From Telluria sp042683405 (GTDB lineage Bacteria > Pseudomonadota > Gammaproteobacteria > Burkholderiales > Burkholderiaceae_D): 64,000 nt of DNA. Positions 43,038 through 54,629 of the stretch are shown here, in pieces; positions within the stretch are counted from its first letter, which is position 1, and each line of letters opens with the position of its first letter. Below the pieces are notes generated by a model. That model was not told the origin of the DNA. It did no database searches and saw nothing but the letters and a program-made list of their open reading frames with translations. The position numbers were made by a program, and so were the translations under genes. The stretch spans positions 180,504-244,503 of the forward strand of contig NZ_JBHUJS010000006.1 in assembly GCF_042683405.1 (NCBI RefSeq). The letters are read 5' to 3'.

Positions 43038-43847
43038 TTACATGCGCAGGGCGCGCCAGCCGATGGCGACCCAGTCGCGCGGCCCCAGCACGGGGCGGTG
43101 CCGGAACACGTCGAAGCCGGCCCGTTCGATCCGGTCGAGGATGCGCAGTCCTCCCTGGACCACCAGCCGCAGCTCCCAGCCGATGCGGCCCGGCAGGCGC
43201 ACGGCCAGCGGCGCGCCGGACAGCATCAGCGCGCGCGCCCGCTGCACTTCGAATGCCATCAGCGCGCGACACGCGTCCTCGACACGCCCCAGCGCGATAT
43301 CGGATTCGCTCACGCCGAAGCGCTGCAGGTCCTCGAGCGGCAGGTAGATGCGCTGCTTGCGCCAGTCGACTTCCACGTCCTGCAGGAAATTGATGAGTTG
43401 CAAGGCCGTGCAAATCGCGTCCGAGTCCGCGACGTTGCGCCCGCTGTCGGCGCCGTACAGCTTCAGCATGAGCAATCCCACGGGATTGGCGGAACGCGCG
43501 CAATACCCGCACAGCTCTTGATAGGTCTGGTAACGGGTCGTTTCTATATCTTGAGAGAATGCCGACAACAGGTCGCGCATCGGCTTGAGCGGCAGCCGGT
43601 ACTGCGCCACGACATGCGCCAGCCGTGCGAATATCGGGTCGTCCGGAATGCTGCCCGCCGCGATCAGGTCCAGTTTGCTGCGATAGGCTTCGAGCGCGGC
43701 GAGGCGCTGGGACGGCGTGGCGTCTCCCTCGTCGGCAATGTCGTCGGCGCTGCGGGCAAACGCATAGATCGCCTCGACGGCCGGCACCAGGCGACGCGGT
43801 AGCAGGAAGGACGCGACAGGGAAGTTTTCGTAGTGGTCGACCGGCAT
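43038..43847 (-). CDS. hpnC: Hydroxysqualene synthase
   Basis: A 269-aa homologue of the above that converts presqualene diphosphate to hydroxysqualene. MPVDHYENFPVASFLLPRRL is the characteristic start. The Asp-rich motifs are IYAFARSADDIADEGD (28-43) and LINFLQDVEVDWRKQRIYLP. It is the first gene of the operon and divergent from the efflux adaptor gene. The product squalene normally feeds hopanoid synthesis through squalene-hopene cyclase, whose gene is not in this window. Confidence 0.95.
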   Translation of the reverse strand: MPVDHYENFPVASFLLPRRLVPAVEAIYAFARSADDIADEGDATPSQRLAALEAYRSKLDLIAAGSIPDDPIFARLAHVVAQYRLPLKPMRDLLSAFSQDIETTRYQTYQELCGYCARSANPVGLLMLKLYGADSGRNVADSDAICTALQLINFLQDVEVDWRKQRIYLPLEDLQRFGVSESDIALGRVEDACRALMAFEVQRARALMLSGAPLAVRLPGRIGWELRLVVQGGLRILDRIERAGFDVFRHRPVLGPRDWVAIGWRALRM

Positions 43848-43893
43848 GCAGGAAACTAGAACTAATCGTCAGTTTTGGTGAACGATAAACAGA

Positions 43894-43922
43894 TATAATT
43901 ACTAACCAGAAAGTCAGTTAGT
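43894..43922 (+). promoter_or_regulatory. -10 box and TetR-like operator upstream of the RND operon
   Basis: A perfect TATAAT (43894-43899) is followed immediately by ACTAAC (43901-43906), ten bases, and GTTAGT (43917-43922). The inverted repeat covers the expected transcription start. That position and shape are typical of TetR-family repressor sites on efflux operons. No tetR gene lies in the window. Confidence 0.5.
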
Positions 43923-43989
43923 CCTCCCGGCGGTGTGTTTTATTGTTGAGTTGGCACCCCGGAGCCCACGCATAGTAAAGGAAAACACC

Positions 43990-45129
43990 GTGTCCGCCTT
44001 CAAAATCCTGCGCCCGGGCGCCATGCTCGCGCTCGTGGCCGCCGCGCTCGCTGCCGGTTGCGCCAAGGAAGCGCCGAAAACCGAAGACATCCGTCCCGTG
44101 CGCGCGATCACCATCGCCAGCGGCGACGTCGCGCATGCCAGCGAGTTCTCGGGCGAGGTGCGTGCGCGCATCGAGTCGCGCCTCGGCTTCCGGGTGGGCG
44201 GCAAGATCACCGAGCGCAAGGTGGACGTGGGCGCCCCGGTGCGGCGCGGCCAGGTGCTGATGCAGCTCGACCCGCAGGACCTGCGCCTGGCAGCCAGCCA
44301 GGCCGGCGCCGCGCTGGAGGCGGCGCGCACCAACCGCGACCTGGCCCAGGCCGAACTGAAGCGCTACACGGAACTGCGCAGCCAGAACTTCGTCAGCCAG
44401 GCGGTGCTCGACGCGCGCCGCGCCGCATTCCAGTCGGCCGAGGCGAACCTGCGCGCGGCGCAGGCGGCGTTCCGCGGCCAGTCCAACCAGGCCGGCTATA
44501 CCTCGCTGGTGTCGGACATCGACGGCGTGGTGACGGCAGTGGAGGCCGAGGCAGGCCAGGTGGTCTCGCCCGGCACGCCGGTGGTGCGGGTGGCCAAGGC
44601 CGGTGAAAAGGAAGTCGTGATCGGCGTTCCGGAAAACCGCGTGCAGTCGCTGCGCGACGTCGCCCGCGTCTCGGTGCGCCTGTGGGCGCATCCGGGGCAG
44701 CAGTTCGGCGGCCGCATCCGCGAAATTTCGCCGGTGGCCGACCCGCTGACCCGCACCTACGCGGTGCGCGTGGCGCTGCCCGACGCTCCCGCCTTCGTCC
44801 AGCTGGGCATGACCGCCAGCGTGCAGTTCTACGACCGCGCGGCCGGCAACCAGATCAAGCTGCCGCTGTCGGCCCTGTTCCAGGACCATGGCAAGAGCGC
44901 CGTGTGGGTGGTCGAGAAGGGCGCCGTCAGGCTGGTCCCGGTCGAGGTGGCGGGGGCGAGCGGCAATGAGCTGGTCGTGACCTCCGGCCTGCAGCCCGGC
45001 CAGACCGTGGTGACCGCGGGTGTGCACCAGCTCAAGGCAGGCCAGAAGGTCAAGGTGCTGGGCGTCGACGTGCCCGCGCCGGTGTCGACCGCCTCGTCGC
45101 GCGCAGTGATGGCTGGAGCGGCGCAATGA
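43990..45129 (+). CDS. RND efflux periplasmic adaptor lipoprotein (MFP)
   Basis: A 379-aa membrane fusion protein linking an RND pump to an outer-membrane channel. Start GTG 43990 is chosen because AAAGGA precedes it and it gives a lipoprotein signal peptide with lipobox LAAGC (Cys24). Then come a lipoyl-like half motif (LGFRVGGKITERKVDVGAPV), a helical hairpin (about 95-150), a second lipoyl half (SDIDGVVTAVEAEAGQVVSPGTPVVRVA, in segments), and beta-barrel and membrane-proximal domains. Its stop overlaps the pump start codon. Confidence 0.95.
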   Translation: MSAFKILRPGAMLALVAAALAAGCAKEAPKTEDIRPVRAITIASGDVAHASEFSGEVRARIESRLGFRVGGKITERKVDVGAPVRRGQVLMQLDPQDLRLAASQAGAALEAARTNRDLAQAELKRYTELRSQNFVSQAVLDARRAAFQSAEANLRAAQAAFRGQSNQAGYTSLVSDIDGVVTAVEAEAGQVVSPGTPVVRVAKAGEKEVVIGVPENRVQSLRDVARVSVRLWAHPGQQFGGRIREISPVADPLTRTYAVRVALPDAPAFVQLGMTASVQFYDRAAGNQIKLPLSALFQDHGKSAVWVVEKGAVRLVPVEVAGASGNELVVTSGLQPGQTVVTAGVHQLKAGQKVKVLGVDVPAPVSTASSRAVMAGAAQ

Positions 45130-48100
45130 GGGGATTCAACCTGTCGCGCTGGGCGCTGGACAACATCCCGCTCACGCGCTACCTGATCGCCGCGCTGCTG
45201 ATTGGCGGGATCCTCAGCTTCACCCGGCTCGGGCAGGACGAGGATCCGCCGTTCACTTTCCGCGCGATGGTGGTGCGGGCCGTGTGGCCGGGCGCGACCG
45301 CCGTGCAGATGGCCGAACAGGTCACCGACAAGCTCGAACGCAAGTTGCAGGAAACGCCGTACATCGACAAGATCCGCAGCTATTCCAAGCCGGGCGAGAC
45401 GCTCATCATCCTGCAGCTGCGCGAATCGACCCCGCCGCGCGAGACCGCCGTGTCCTGGTACCAGGTGCGCAAGAAGATCGGCGACATCGCCGGCACGCTG
45501 CCGCAGGGCGTGATCGGGCCGTTCTTCAATGACGAATTCGGCGACACCTACGGCTCGATCTTTGCGCTGTCCTCGGACGGGTTCAGTTATGCCGAGATGA
45601 AGGAGTATGCCGACTACGTGCGCCAGCAGTTCCTGCAGGTGCGCTCGGTGGCCAAGGTCGAGCAGTTCGGCGTGCAGGCCGAAAAGATCGAGATCGAGTT
45701 CTCGCACAAGAAGTTCGCGCAACTGGGCGTCCCGTTCGAGCAGATCGTGGGCCAGATCGCGACCCAGAACAGCGTCGAGGCGGCCGGCGTGCTGGTCACG
45801 CCGGGCGAGAACCTGCAGGTGCGCGTCACCGGGGCGCTCGACACGCTCAAGGATATCGAGGACATGGTCCTGCGCGCGGGCGGCACCACGTTCCGCCTGG
45901 GCGACTTTGCCCGGGTCCGCCGCACCTACCAGGACCCGCCGGTCGAGAAGATGCGCTTCAATGGCCAGGAAGTGATCGGCCTTGGCATCTCGATGGAAAA
46001 GGGCGGCAACATCATCGTGATGGGCGAGGCGCTCGATGCCAAGGTGGCCGAGATCCAGTCCAAGCTGCCGGTCGGCCTGACGCTCAACCGCGTATCCAAC
46101 CAGCCCAGGGTGGTGAGCGAATCGGTCGGCGAATTCATGAAGGTGCTGACCGAGGCGGTGGTGATCGTGCTGGCGGTGAGCTTCATCGCGCTCGGCCTGC
46201 ACACCAAGCCGCTGCGCATCGACGTGCGTCCCGGCCTGGTGGTGGCGCTCACCATCCCGCTGGTGCTGGCGATTACCTTCCTGTTCATGCGCATCCTGGA
46301 CATCGACCTGCACAAGATCTCGCTGGGCGCGCTGATCATCGCGCTCGGCCTGCTGGTGGACGACGCCATCATCGCGGTCGAAATGATGGTGCGCAAAATG
46401 GAGGAAGGCCTGTCGCGCTTCGAGGCCGCCACCTTTGCCTACACGTCCACCGCCATGCCGATGCTGACCGGGACCCTGATCACGGCGGCGGGCTTCCTGC
46501 CGATCGGCCTGGCCAAGTCGGCCGCCGGCGAATACACCTTCTCGATGTTCTCGGTGAACTGCATCGCGCTGCTGGTGTCGTGGCTGGCGGCGGTGATCTT
46601 CACGCCGTACATCGGCTTCCTGCTGCTGAAGGTCAAGCAGCACAAGGATGGCGAATCAGAGCACGACGTGTTCAACACGCCCGGCTACGAGAAATTCCGC
46701 GCGCTGGTGAACCGCTGCGTCGAGTGGCGCAAGACGACGATCGTGCTGTCGCTGGGCGTGTTCGCGCTCGGGATCTTCGGCTTCAACTTCATCGAAAAGC
46801 AGTTCTTCCCCGATTCCAGCCGCCGCGAGCTGATGGTCGAGATGTGGCTGCCCGAGGGATCGAGCTTCCGCGCCACCGAGGCGCAGGCGGTCAAGCTGGA
46901 GCGCCTGCTGGCCAAGGAACCGGCAGTCGAGAGCGTGACCAGCTACGTCGGCACCGGCAGCCCGCGCTTCTACCTGCCGCTGGACCAGATTTTCCCGCAG
47001 ACGAACGTGGCGCAACTGGTGGTGCTGCCCAGGGACCTGCAGGGGCGCGAAGAACTGCGCAAGAAGATCACGGCGCTGTTCAAGAGCGATTTCCCGGAGG
47101 TGCGCGGCCGCGTCAAGCTGCTGCCGAACGGCCCGCCGGTGCCTTACCCCGTGCAGTTCCGCGTGCAGGGCCCGGACATCGCGCAGGTGCGCCTGCTGGC
47201 CGACCAGGTCAAGGACATCATGCGCGCCAACCCGAACGCGGTCGGCGTGAACGACAACTGGAACGAGTCGGTCAAGGTGCTGCGCATGGAGCTGGACCAG
47301 GACAAGCTGCGCGCGCTCGGCATCTCCACGCAGAGCGTCATGCGCACCGTGAACACGGTCCTGTCGGGCACGCGCGTCGGCCAGTTCAGGGAAGACAATG
47401 AGCTGATCGACCTGGTGATCCGCCAGCCGGTGGACGAGCGTTCCACCATCGCGCGGCTGGAGGATGTGAGCATCCCGACCGCATCCGGACGCTTCGTGCC
47501 GCTGTCTCAGGTGGCGCGCCCGCACTTTGCGTGGGAGCCGGGCGTGGTGTGGCGCGAGGGCAGGGAATGGGCGGTCACGGTGCAGTCCGACGTGGTGGAC
47601 GGCATCCAGGGACCGACCGTTTCAACCCAGGTCGGCGAAAAGCTCGAGCCGCTGGTGGCCCGGCTCCCGGCCGGCTATTCGATCCGCCTGGCCGGCGCCG
47701 CCGCCGACAGCAAGGCGGCCGAGGCGTCGATCGCGGCCAACGTGCCGCTGGTGATCTTCATCGTGTTCACGCTGCTCATGCTCCAGCTGCACAGCTTCCA
47801 GCGCGCGCTGATGGTGTTCCTCACCGGGCCGCTGGGCATCGCGGGCGCGGCGCTGGCGCTACTGATATTAGGGCGGCCGTTCGGCTTTGTCGCCAACCTG
47901 GGCGTGATCGCGCTGTTCGGCATGATCATCCGGAACTCCGTGATCCTGGTCGACCAGATCGAACAGGACATCAAGGGCGGCGCCGAGCCGTGGACCGCGG
48001 TGGTGGAAGCGGCGGTGCGCCGCGTGCGCCCGATCGTGCTGACCGCGGCAGCCGCCGCGCTGGCGATGATCCCGCTGTCGCGTTCCGTGTTCTGGGGACC

Positions 48101-48287
48101 GATGGCGGTGGCGATCATGGGTGGGCTGATCGTGGCGACTGCGCTGACACTGCTGTTCCTGCCGGCGCTGTACGCGGCCTGGTTCAACGTGCGCCCGCCC
48201 GGTTCGCCCAACTATGCGCGCACGCGCGGGCTGAGCCTGCGGGGCAGGGGGCTCGGCAAGCGCCTGCGCTCCCGCTTCAAACTCTGA
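45126..48287 (+). CDS. RND efflux transporter (inner-membrane pump)
   Basis: A 1053-aa proton-driven pump with 12 transmembrane helices and two large periplasmic loops. Conserved transmembrane-4 acidic pair is in LLVDDAIIAVEMM. The protein starts in the usual place (FNLSRWALDNIPLTRYLIAALL) and has the GQDEDPPF motif common in the AcrB-like branch lacking the HAE1-type start. It is coupled to its adaptor (ATGA). No outer-membrane factor gene is adjacent. Substrate cannot be read; drug or solvent efflux is typical. Confidence 0.95.
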   Translation: MRGFNLSRWALDNIPLTRYLIAALLIGGILSFTRLGQDEDPPFTFRAMVVRAVWPGATAVQMAEQVTDKLERKLQETPYIDKIRSYSKPGETLIILQLRESTPPRETAVSWYQVRKKIGDIAGTLPQGVIGPFFNDEFGDTYGSIFALSSDGFSYAEMKEYADYVRQQFLQVRSVAKVEQFGVQAEKIEIEFSHKKFAQLGVPFEQIVGQIATQNSVEAAGVLVTPGENLQVRVTGALDTLKDIEDMVLRAGGTTFRLGDFARVRRTYQDPPVEKMRFNGQEVIGLGISMEKGGNIIVMGEALDAKVAEIQSKLPVGLTLNRVSNQPRVVSESVGEFMKVLTEAVVIVLAVSFIALGLHTKPLRIDVRPGLVVALTIPLVLAITFLFMRILDIDLHKISLGALIIALGLLVDDAIIAVEMMVRKMEEGLSRFEAATFAYTSTAMPMLTGTLITAAGFLPIGLAKSAAGEYTFSMFSVNCIALLVSWLAAVIFTPYIGFLLLKVKQHKDGESEHDVFNTPGYEKFRALVNRCVEWRKTTIVLSLGVFALGIFGFNFIEKQFFPDSSRRELMVEMWLPEGSSFRATEAQAVKLERLLAKEPAVESVTSYVGTGSPRFYLPLDQIFPQTNVAQLVVLPRDLQGREELRKKITALFKSDFPEVRGRVKLLPNGPPVPYPVQFRVQGPDIAQVRLLADQVKDIMRANPNAVGVNDNWNESVKVLRMELDQDKLRALGISTQSVMRTVNTVLSGTRVGQFREDNELIDLVIRQPVDERSTIARLEDVSIPTASGRFVPLSQVARPHFAWEPGVVWREGREWAVTVQSDVVDGIQGPTVSTQVGEKLEPLVARLPAGYSIRLAGAAADSKAAEASIAANVPLVIFIVFTLLMLQLHSFQRALMVFLTGPLGIAGAALALLILGRPFGFVANLGVIALFGMIIRNSVILVDQIEQDIKGGAEPWTAVVEAAVRRVRPIVLTAAAAALAMIPLSRSVFWGPMAVAIMGGLIVATALTLLFLPALYAAWFNVRPPGSPNYARTRGLSLRGRGLGKRLRSRFKL

Positions 48288-48293
48288 TGCCTT

Positions 48294-48319
48294 GTCGTAC
48301 CCGCGGACGCGGGTACGAC
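48294..48319 (+). terminator. Hairpin after the RND operon
   Basis: GTCGTACCCGC and GCGGGTACGAC form a perfect 11-bp stem around GGAC, six bases past the pump stop. The CCCGCG-type core resembles the palindrome after rnhA, so it may be a repeat element used as a transcript end. Confidence 0.6.
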
Positions 48320-48384
48320 GAGCGCACGCCATGTTTCAAAAAAGTCCAATCTGGCAAAATTTTCCGTTAAAATAGCGGGTTTCC

Positions 48385-48471
48385 GCGAGGATGGCGAAAT
48401 TGGTAGACGCACCAGGTTTAGGTCCTGACGCCAGCAATGGTGTGGGGGTTCGAGTCCCCCTCCTCGCACCA
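48385..48471 (+). tRNA. tRNA-Leu (anticodon UAG)
   Basis: An 87-base class II tRNA with a long variable arm and encoded CCA. The acceptor stem GCGAGGA pairs with TCCTCGC. The loop TTTAGGT gives anticodon UAG for leucine CUA. The D-arm contains TGGTAGACGC and the T-arm GTTCGAGTC. Only 32 bases separate it from the tig start codon. Confidence 0.97.
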
Positions 48472-48503
48472 CGAACCGATTATTTTTTTGGACGAATTCA
48501 ATA

Positions 48504-49844
48504 ATGGCAACTGCAGTCGATACCCAGGCTAGTCTCGAACGTCGCTTGACGCTTACTTTTCCTGCAACTGAAGTCCGCAAGGAAGTCGAAAAGCGCCTGA
48601 AGGCGCAGGCCAAGACCGCGCGCGCTCCTGGCTTCCGCCCGGGCAAAGTGCCGATGAAGATGGTCGCAGCCCAGTACGGCTACCAGATCGAATCGGATGT
48701 GCTGAACGACATGGTCGGCCGCGCATTCAACCAGGCTGCCACCCAGCAGAAGCTGAAAGTTGCCGGCTTCCCGAAAATCGAACCAAAGCAGGACGCACCG
48801 GAAGGCATGCTGTCCTTCGACGCGACCTTTGAAGTCTATCCGGAAATCTCGCTGGGCGACCTGTCCAAGCTCGAGATCGAGACAGTCAAGACCGACGTGA
48901 CCGACGCCGAAATCGAAAAGACCATCGACATCCTGCGCAAGCAGCGCGTGCACTACCACACCAAGGGCGAAGCAGGCGAGCACGGCACCGGCGGCGAGCC
49001 GGTCGCTGCCAACGGCGACCGCGTGACCGTGGACTTCGTCGGCTCGATCGACGGCGTTGAATTCCCAGGCGGCAAGGCTGACGACTACACCTTCGTGCTG
49101 GGCGAAGGCCGCATGCTGGCCGAGTTCGAAGCCGCGACCGTGGGCCTGAAAGTGGGCGAGTCCAAGACCTTCCCGCTGTCCTTCCCTGAGGACTACCATG
49201 GCAAGGACGTGGCCGGCAAGACCGCCGAGTTCACCATCACCCTGAAGAAGCTGGAGTGGGCGCACCTGCCGGAAGTCGACGCAGAATTCGCCAAGTCCCT
49301 CGGCATGGCCGACGGCGACCTGGGCAAGATGCGCGAAGACATCAAGGTCAACCTGGAGCGCGAAGTCAAGGGCCGCGTCAAGGCGCGCAATAAAGAAGCC
49401 GTGATGGACGCTCTGGTCAAGAACACCGAGATGCAAGTGCCGAAGGCGCTGGTGGAACAGGATTCGCAGCGCCTGGCCGAGCAGACCCGCCAGGAAATGT
49501 CGCAGCGCGGCATGGACGTCAAGAACATGCCGTTCCCGGCCGAACTGTTCGCGACCAAGGCCGAGCGCCGCGTGCGCCTGGGCCTGATCCTGGGCCAGCT
49601 GATGGAAGAGAACAAGCTGCAAGCCACCGCCGACCAGGTCAAGTCGCAGATTGAAGACTTTGCTCAATCTTACGAAGATCCAAAGGAAGTGCTGAAGTAT
49701 TACTATGCAGATCGTCGCCGCCTGGCCGACATCGAAGCACTTGTTTTGGAAGAAAACGTCGTTAACTACGTGCTCGGCAAAGCCAAAGTGAGCGTCAAGG
49801 ACGTTCCGTTCGACGAACTGATGGGCAGCAACGCGCAGGCGTAA
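48504..49844 (+). CDS. tig: Trigger factor
   Basis: Ribosome-associated chaperone and prolyl isomerase acting on nascent chains. 446 aa, with the ribosome-binding N-terminal domain and its signature FRPGKVPMKM near residues 43-52, a central FKBP-type domain (about 155-250, GDRVTVDFVGSIDG), and a helical C-terminal chaperone domain. It heads the tig-clpP-clpX-lon block. tRNA-Leu lies just upstream with no terminator between, so read-through from the tRNA promoter is possible. Confidence 0.97.
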   Translation: MATAVDTQASLERRLTLTFPATEVRKEVEKRLKAQAKTARAPGFRPGKVPMKMVAAQYGYQIESDVLNDMVGRAFNQAATQQKLKVAGFPKIEPKQDAPEGMLSFDATFEVYPEISLGDLSKLEIETVKTDVTDAEIEKTIDILRKQRVHYHTKGEAGEHGTGGEPVAANGDRVTVDFVGSIDGVEFPGGKADDYTFVLGEGRMLAEFEAATVGLKVGESKTFPLSFPEDYHGKDVAGKTAEFTITLKKLEWAHLPEVDAEFAKSLGMADGDLGKMREDIKVNLEREVKGRVKARNKEAVMDALVKNTEMQVPKALVEQDSQRLAEQTRQEMSQRGMDVKNMPFPAELFATKAERRVRLGLILGQLMEENKLQATADQVKSQIEDFAQSYEDPKEVLKYYYADRRRLADIEALVLEENVVNYVLGKAKVSVKDVPFDELMGSNAQA

Positions 49845-49878
49845 TGCCCGTCTTCCCCTGATAAGGAAAGAGACACGC

Positions 49879-50496
49879 ATGAACCGTAACCCAGCATTGG
49901 ATACCCAGGCACTCGGCCTCGTGCCGATGGTCGTGGAGCAGAGCGGCCGTGGCGAACGCGCCTACGACATCTATTCGCGCCTGCTGAAAGAGCGTGTTGT
50001 ATTTTGCGTCGGCCCGGTCAACGACCAGATGGCCAACCTGATCGTCGCCCAGCTGCTGTTCCTGGAGAGCGAGAATCCCGACAAGGACATCTCGCTGTAC
50101 ATCAACTCGCCGGGCGGTTCCGTCTCGGCGGGCCTGGCGATTTTCGACACGATGAACTTCATCAAGCCGGACGTCTCCACGCTGTGCACCGGGATGGCGG
50201 CCTCGATGGGCGCCTTCCTGCTGGCCGCCGGCGCGAAAGGCAAGCGTTTCTCGCTGCCCGAGTCGCGCATCATGATCCACCAGCCGTCCGGTGGTTCGCA
50301 AGGCCAGCAGTCGGACATCGAGATCCAGGCCAAGGAAATCCTGTACCTGCGCCACCGCCTGAACAAGCTTCTGGCGGAACGCACCGGCAAGTCCACCGAG
50401 CAGATTCACCTGGATACGGAGCGCGACCGCTTCATGTCCGGCGAAGAAGCAGTTGACTATGGCCTGATCGACAAGGTCCTGACGCACCGCGGTTGA
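49879..50496 (+). CDS. clpP: ATP-dependent Clp protease proteolytic subunit
   Basis: Forms the tetradecameric serine protease chamber fed by ClpX or ClpA. 205 aa. Catalytic Ser109 lies in TGMAASMGAFL, His134 in IMIHQPSGG and Asp183 in TERDRFMS. It begins 34 bases after tig, probably in the same transcript, with an intrinsic terminator after it. An N-terminal propeptide is expected. Confidence 0.98.
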   Translation: MNRNPALDTQALGLVPMVVEQSGRGERAYDIYSRLLKERVVFCVGPVNDQMANLIVAQLLFLESENPDKDISLYINSPGGSVSAGLAIFDTMNFIKPDVSTLCTGMAASMGAFLLAAGAKGKRFSLPESRIMIHQPSGGSQGQQSDIEIQAKEILYLRHRLNKLLAERTGKSTEQIHLDTERDRFMSGEEAVDYGLIDKVLTHRG

Positions 50497-50515
50497 TGCG
50501 CCGGTCCTGATTCTT

Positions 50516-50559
50516 CGAAACGACGCCCGGACGCGACAACGTTCGGGCGTTTCGTTTTT
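50516..50559 (+). terminator. Terminator between clpP and clpX
   Basis: CGAAACG...CGTTTCG (7 bp) and an inner 8-bp stem with a G-T pair (CCCGGACG / CGTTCGGG) form an interrupted hairpin followed by TTTTT, 20 bases past the clpP stop. Confidence 0.75.
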
Positions 50560-50664
50560 ATTTCGGGTAGGATGTGAACCTATCGGTTTTCCGCGCCCGG
50601 CTCGAGCGCATTGGCGCGGTTCCCCTGCAGTATCCTTATTGCAACTATACGAATTCCAGCATCT

Positions 50665-51933
50665 ATGCCAGACAAAAAATCCTCCAGCGGTGAAAAGCTC
50701 CTGTACTGCTCGTTCTGCGGAAAGAGCCAGCACGAGGTCAAGAAACTCATCGCCGGTCCATCCGTCTTCATCTGCGACGAATGCATCGACCTGTGCAACG
50801 ACATCATCCGCGACGAGACCTCGAACGTGGAAGCGGTGGGCGGCGCCAAGTCGGACCTGCCGACGCCGCAGGAAATCGCCGAGCTGCTGAACCAGTACGT
50901 GATTGGCCAGCAGACCGCCAAGCGCATCCTGTCGGTGGCCGTGTACAACCACTACAAGCGCCTCAAGCACCTGGGCAAGAAGGATGACGTCGAGCTGGCC
51001 AAGTCGAACATCCTGCTGGTCGGCCCGACCGGTTCGGGCAAGACCCTGCTGGCCCAGACCCTGGCGCGCATGCTGAACGTGCCGTTCGTCATTGCCGATG
51101 CGACCACGCTGACCGAAGCGGGCTACGTGGGCGAAGACGTCGAGAACATCATCCAGAAGCTGCTGCAAAGCTGCAACTACGAGGTGGAAAAGGCGCAGCG
51201 CGGCATCGTCTATATCGACGAGATCGACAAGATTTCGCGCAAATCCGACAATCCGTCGATCACCCGCGACGTTTCCGGCGAAGGCGTGCAGCAGGCGCTG
51301 CTCAAGCTGATCGAAGGCACCATGGCCTCGGTGCCGCCGCAGGGCGGGCGCAAGCATCCGAACCAGGATTTCGTCCAGATCGACACGACCAACATCATGT
51401 TCATCTGCGGCGGCGCGTTCGACGGCCTGGCCAAGATCATCCAGAACCGCTCGGAAAAGTCCGGCATCGGCTTCTCGGCCAGCGTGAAGAGCCCGACGGA
51501 GCGTTCCAACGCCGAGATCCTGCACGACGCGGAGCCGGAAGACCTGATCAAGTTCGGCCTGATTCCGGAACTGGTCGGCCGCCTGCCGGTGGTCGCGACC
51601 CTGTCCGAGCTGACCGAAGAGGCGCTGATCCAGATCCTGGTCGAGCCGAAGAACGCCCTGATCAAGCAGTACTCCAAGCTGCTCGAGATGGAAGGGACGG
51701 AACTCGAAATCCGCCCGGCCGCACTGCACGCGATCGCCCGCAAGGCGCTGGCGCGCAAGACCGGCGCGCGCGGCCTGCGTTCCATCCTGGAACATGCGTT
51801 GCTCGACGTCATGTATGAGCTGCCAAACCAGCAGAATGTGCAAAAGGTCGTGATCGATGAAAATACGATCACGAATGGCGCGAAACCTTTGCTGATTTAC
51901 AGCGAAACGCCAAAAGCATCCGGGGAAAACTAA
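50665..51933 (+). CDS. clpX: Clp protease ATP-binding subunit ClpX
   Basis: A 422-aa AAA+ unfoldase that delivers tagged substrates to ClpP. The N-terminal zinc finger has C15, C18, C37 and C40. Walker A is GPTGSGKTLLAQTLA near 113-127 and Walker B is IVYIDEIDKIS. Pore loop and sensor regions (GYVGED, RDVSGEGVQQALLKL) are conserved. Start ATG 50665 (MPDKKSS) matches the family; the frame opens 18 codons earlier. Separated from clpP by a terminator, it probably has its own promoter. Confidence 0.98.
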   Translation: MPDKKSSSGEKLLYCSFCGKSQHEVKKLIAGPSVFICDECIDLCNDIIRDETSNVEAVGGAKSDLPTPQEIAELLNQYVIGQQTAKRILSVAVYNHYKRLKHLGKKDDVELAKSNILLVGPTGSGKTLLAQTLARMLNVPFVIADATTLTEAGYVGEDVENIIQKLLQSCNYEVEKAQRGIVYIDEIDKISRKSDNPSITRDVSGEGVQQALLKLIEGTMASVPPQGGRKHPNQDFVQIDTTNIMFICGGAFDGLAKIIQNRSEKSGIGFSASVKSPTERSNAEILHDAEPEDLIKFGLIPELVGRLPVVATLSELTEEALIQILVEPKNALIKQYSKLLEMEGTELEIRPAALHAIARKALARKTGARGLRSILEHALLDVMYELPNQQNVQKVVIDENTITNGAKPLLIYSETPKASGEN

Positions 51934-51940
51934 AAAATTT

Positions 51941-51983
51941 GCCGCGCGCACACACAAAATGGCTTGTGTGAGCCGCGCGCGGC
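51941..51983. repeat. GC-rich inverted repeat after clpX
   Basis: CCGCGCGC with CACACA on the left and TGTGTG with GCGCGCGG on the right form an imperfect hairpin of about 14 pairs, seven bases past the clpX stop, without a T-tract on the + strand. Confidence 0.45.
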
Positions 51984-52027
51984 GGTACAATCAAACGCAA
52001 TAAGAGAAGAAAAAACGGCTTCAATCG

Positions 52028-52066
52028 AAAAGCCACTCGCGGCGACAGCCGTGTGGTGGCTTTTTT
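52028..52066 (+). terminator. Intrinsic terminator upstream of lon
   Basis: AAAAGCCAC pairs with GTGGCTTTT, extended by an inner CGCGGC/GCCGTG stem around GACA, then a T run. It separates clpX from lon, so lon needs its own promoter in the AT-rich 52067-52200 stretch. No convincing sigma-32 box was recognised there. Confidence 0.8.
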
Positions 52067-52209
52067 ATTTGAATCTCGCTTTATTTTCTTTTAGATCATT
52101 TTGGTTCGTTGATGTAGCTCAATAGACATCAGGAAATATTCCTGCCGCGCGGTCTTGAGATTCACCGCTTTGCGCCAACATCTGAACTACGTTTTCTATA
52201 AGGTACGCC

Positions 52210-54612
<2,403 letters not shown>

Positions 54613-54629
54613 GCCTTCGCATCCCCTCG

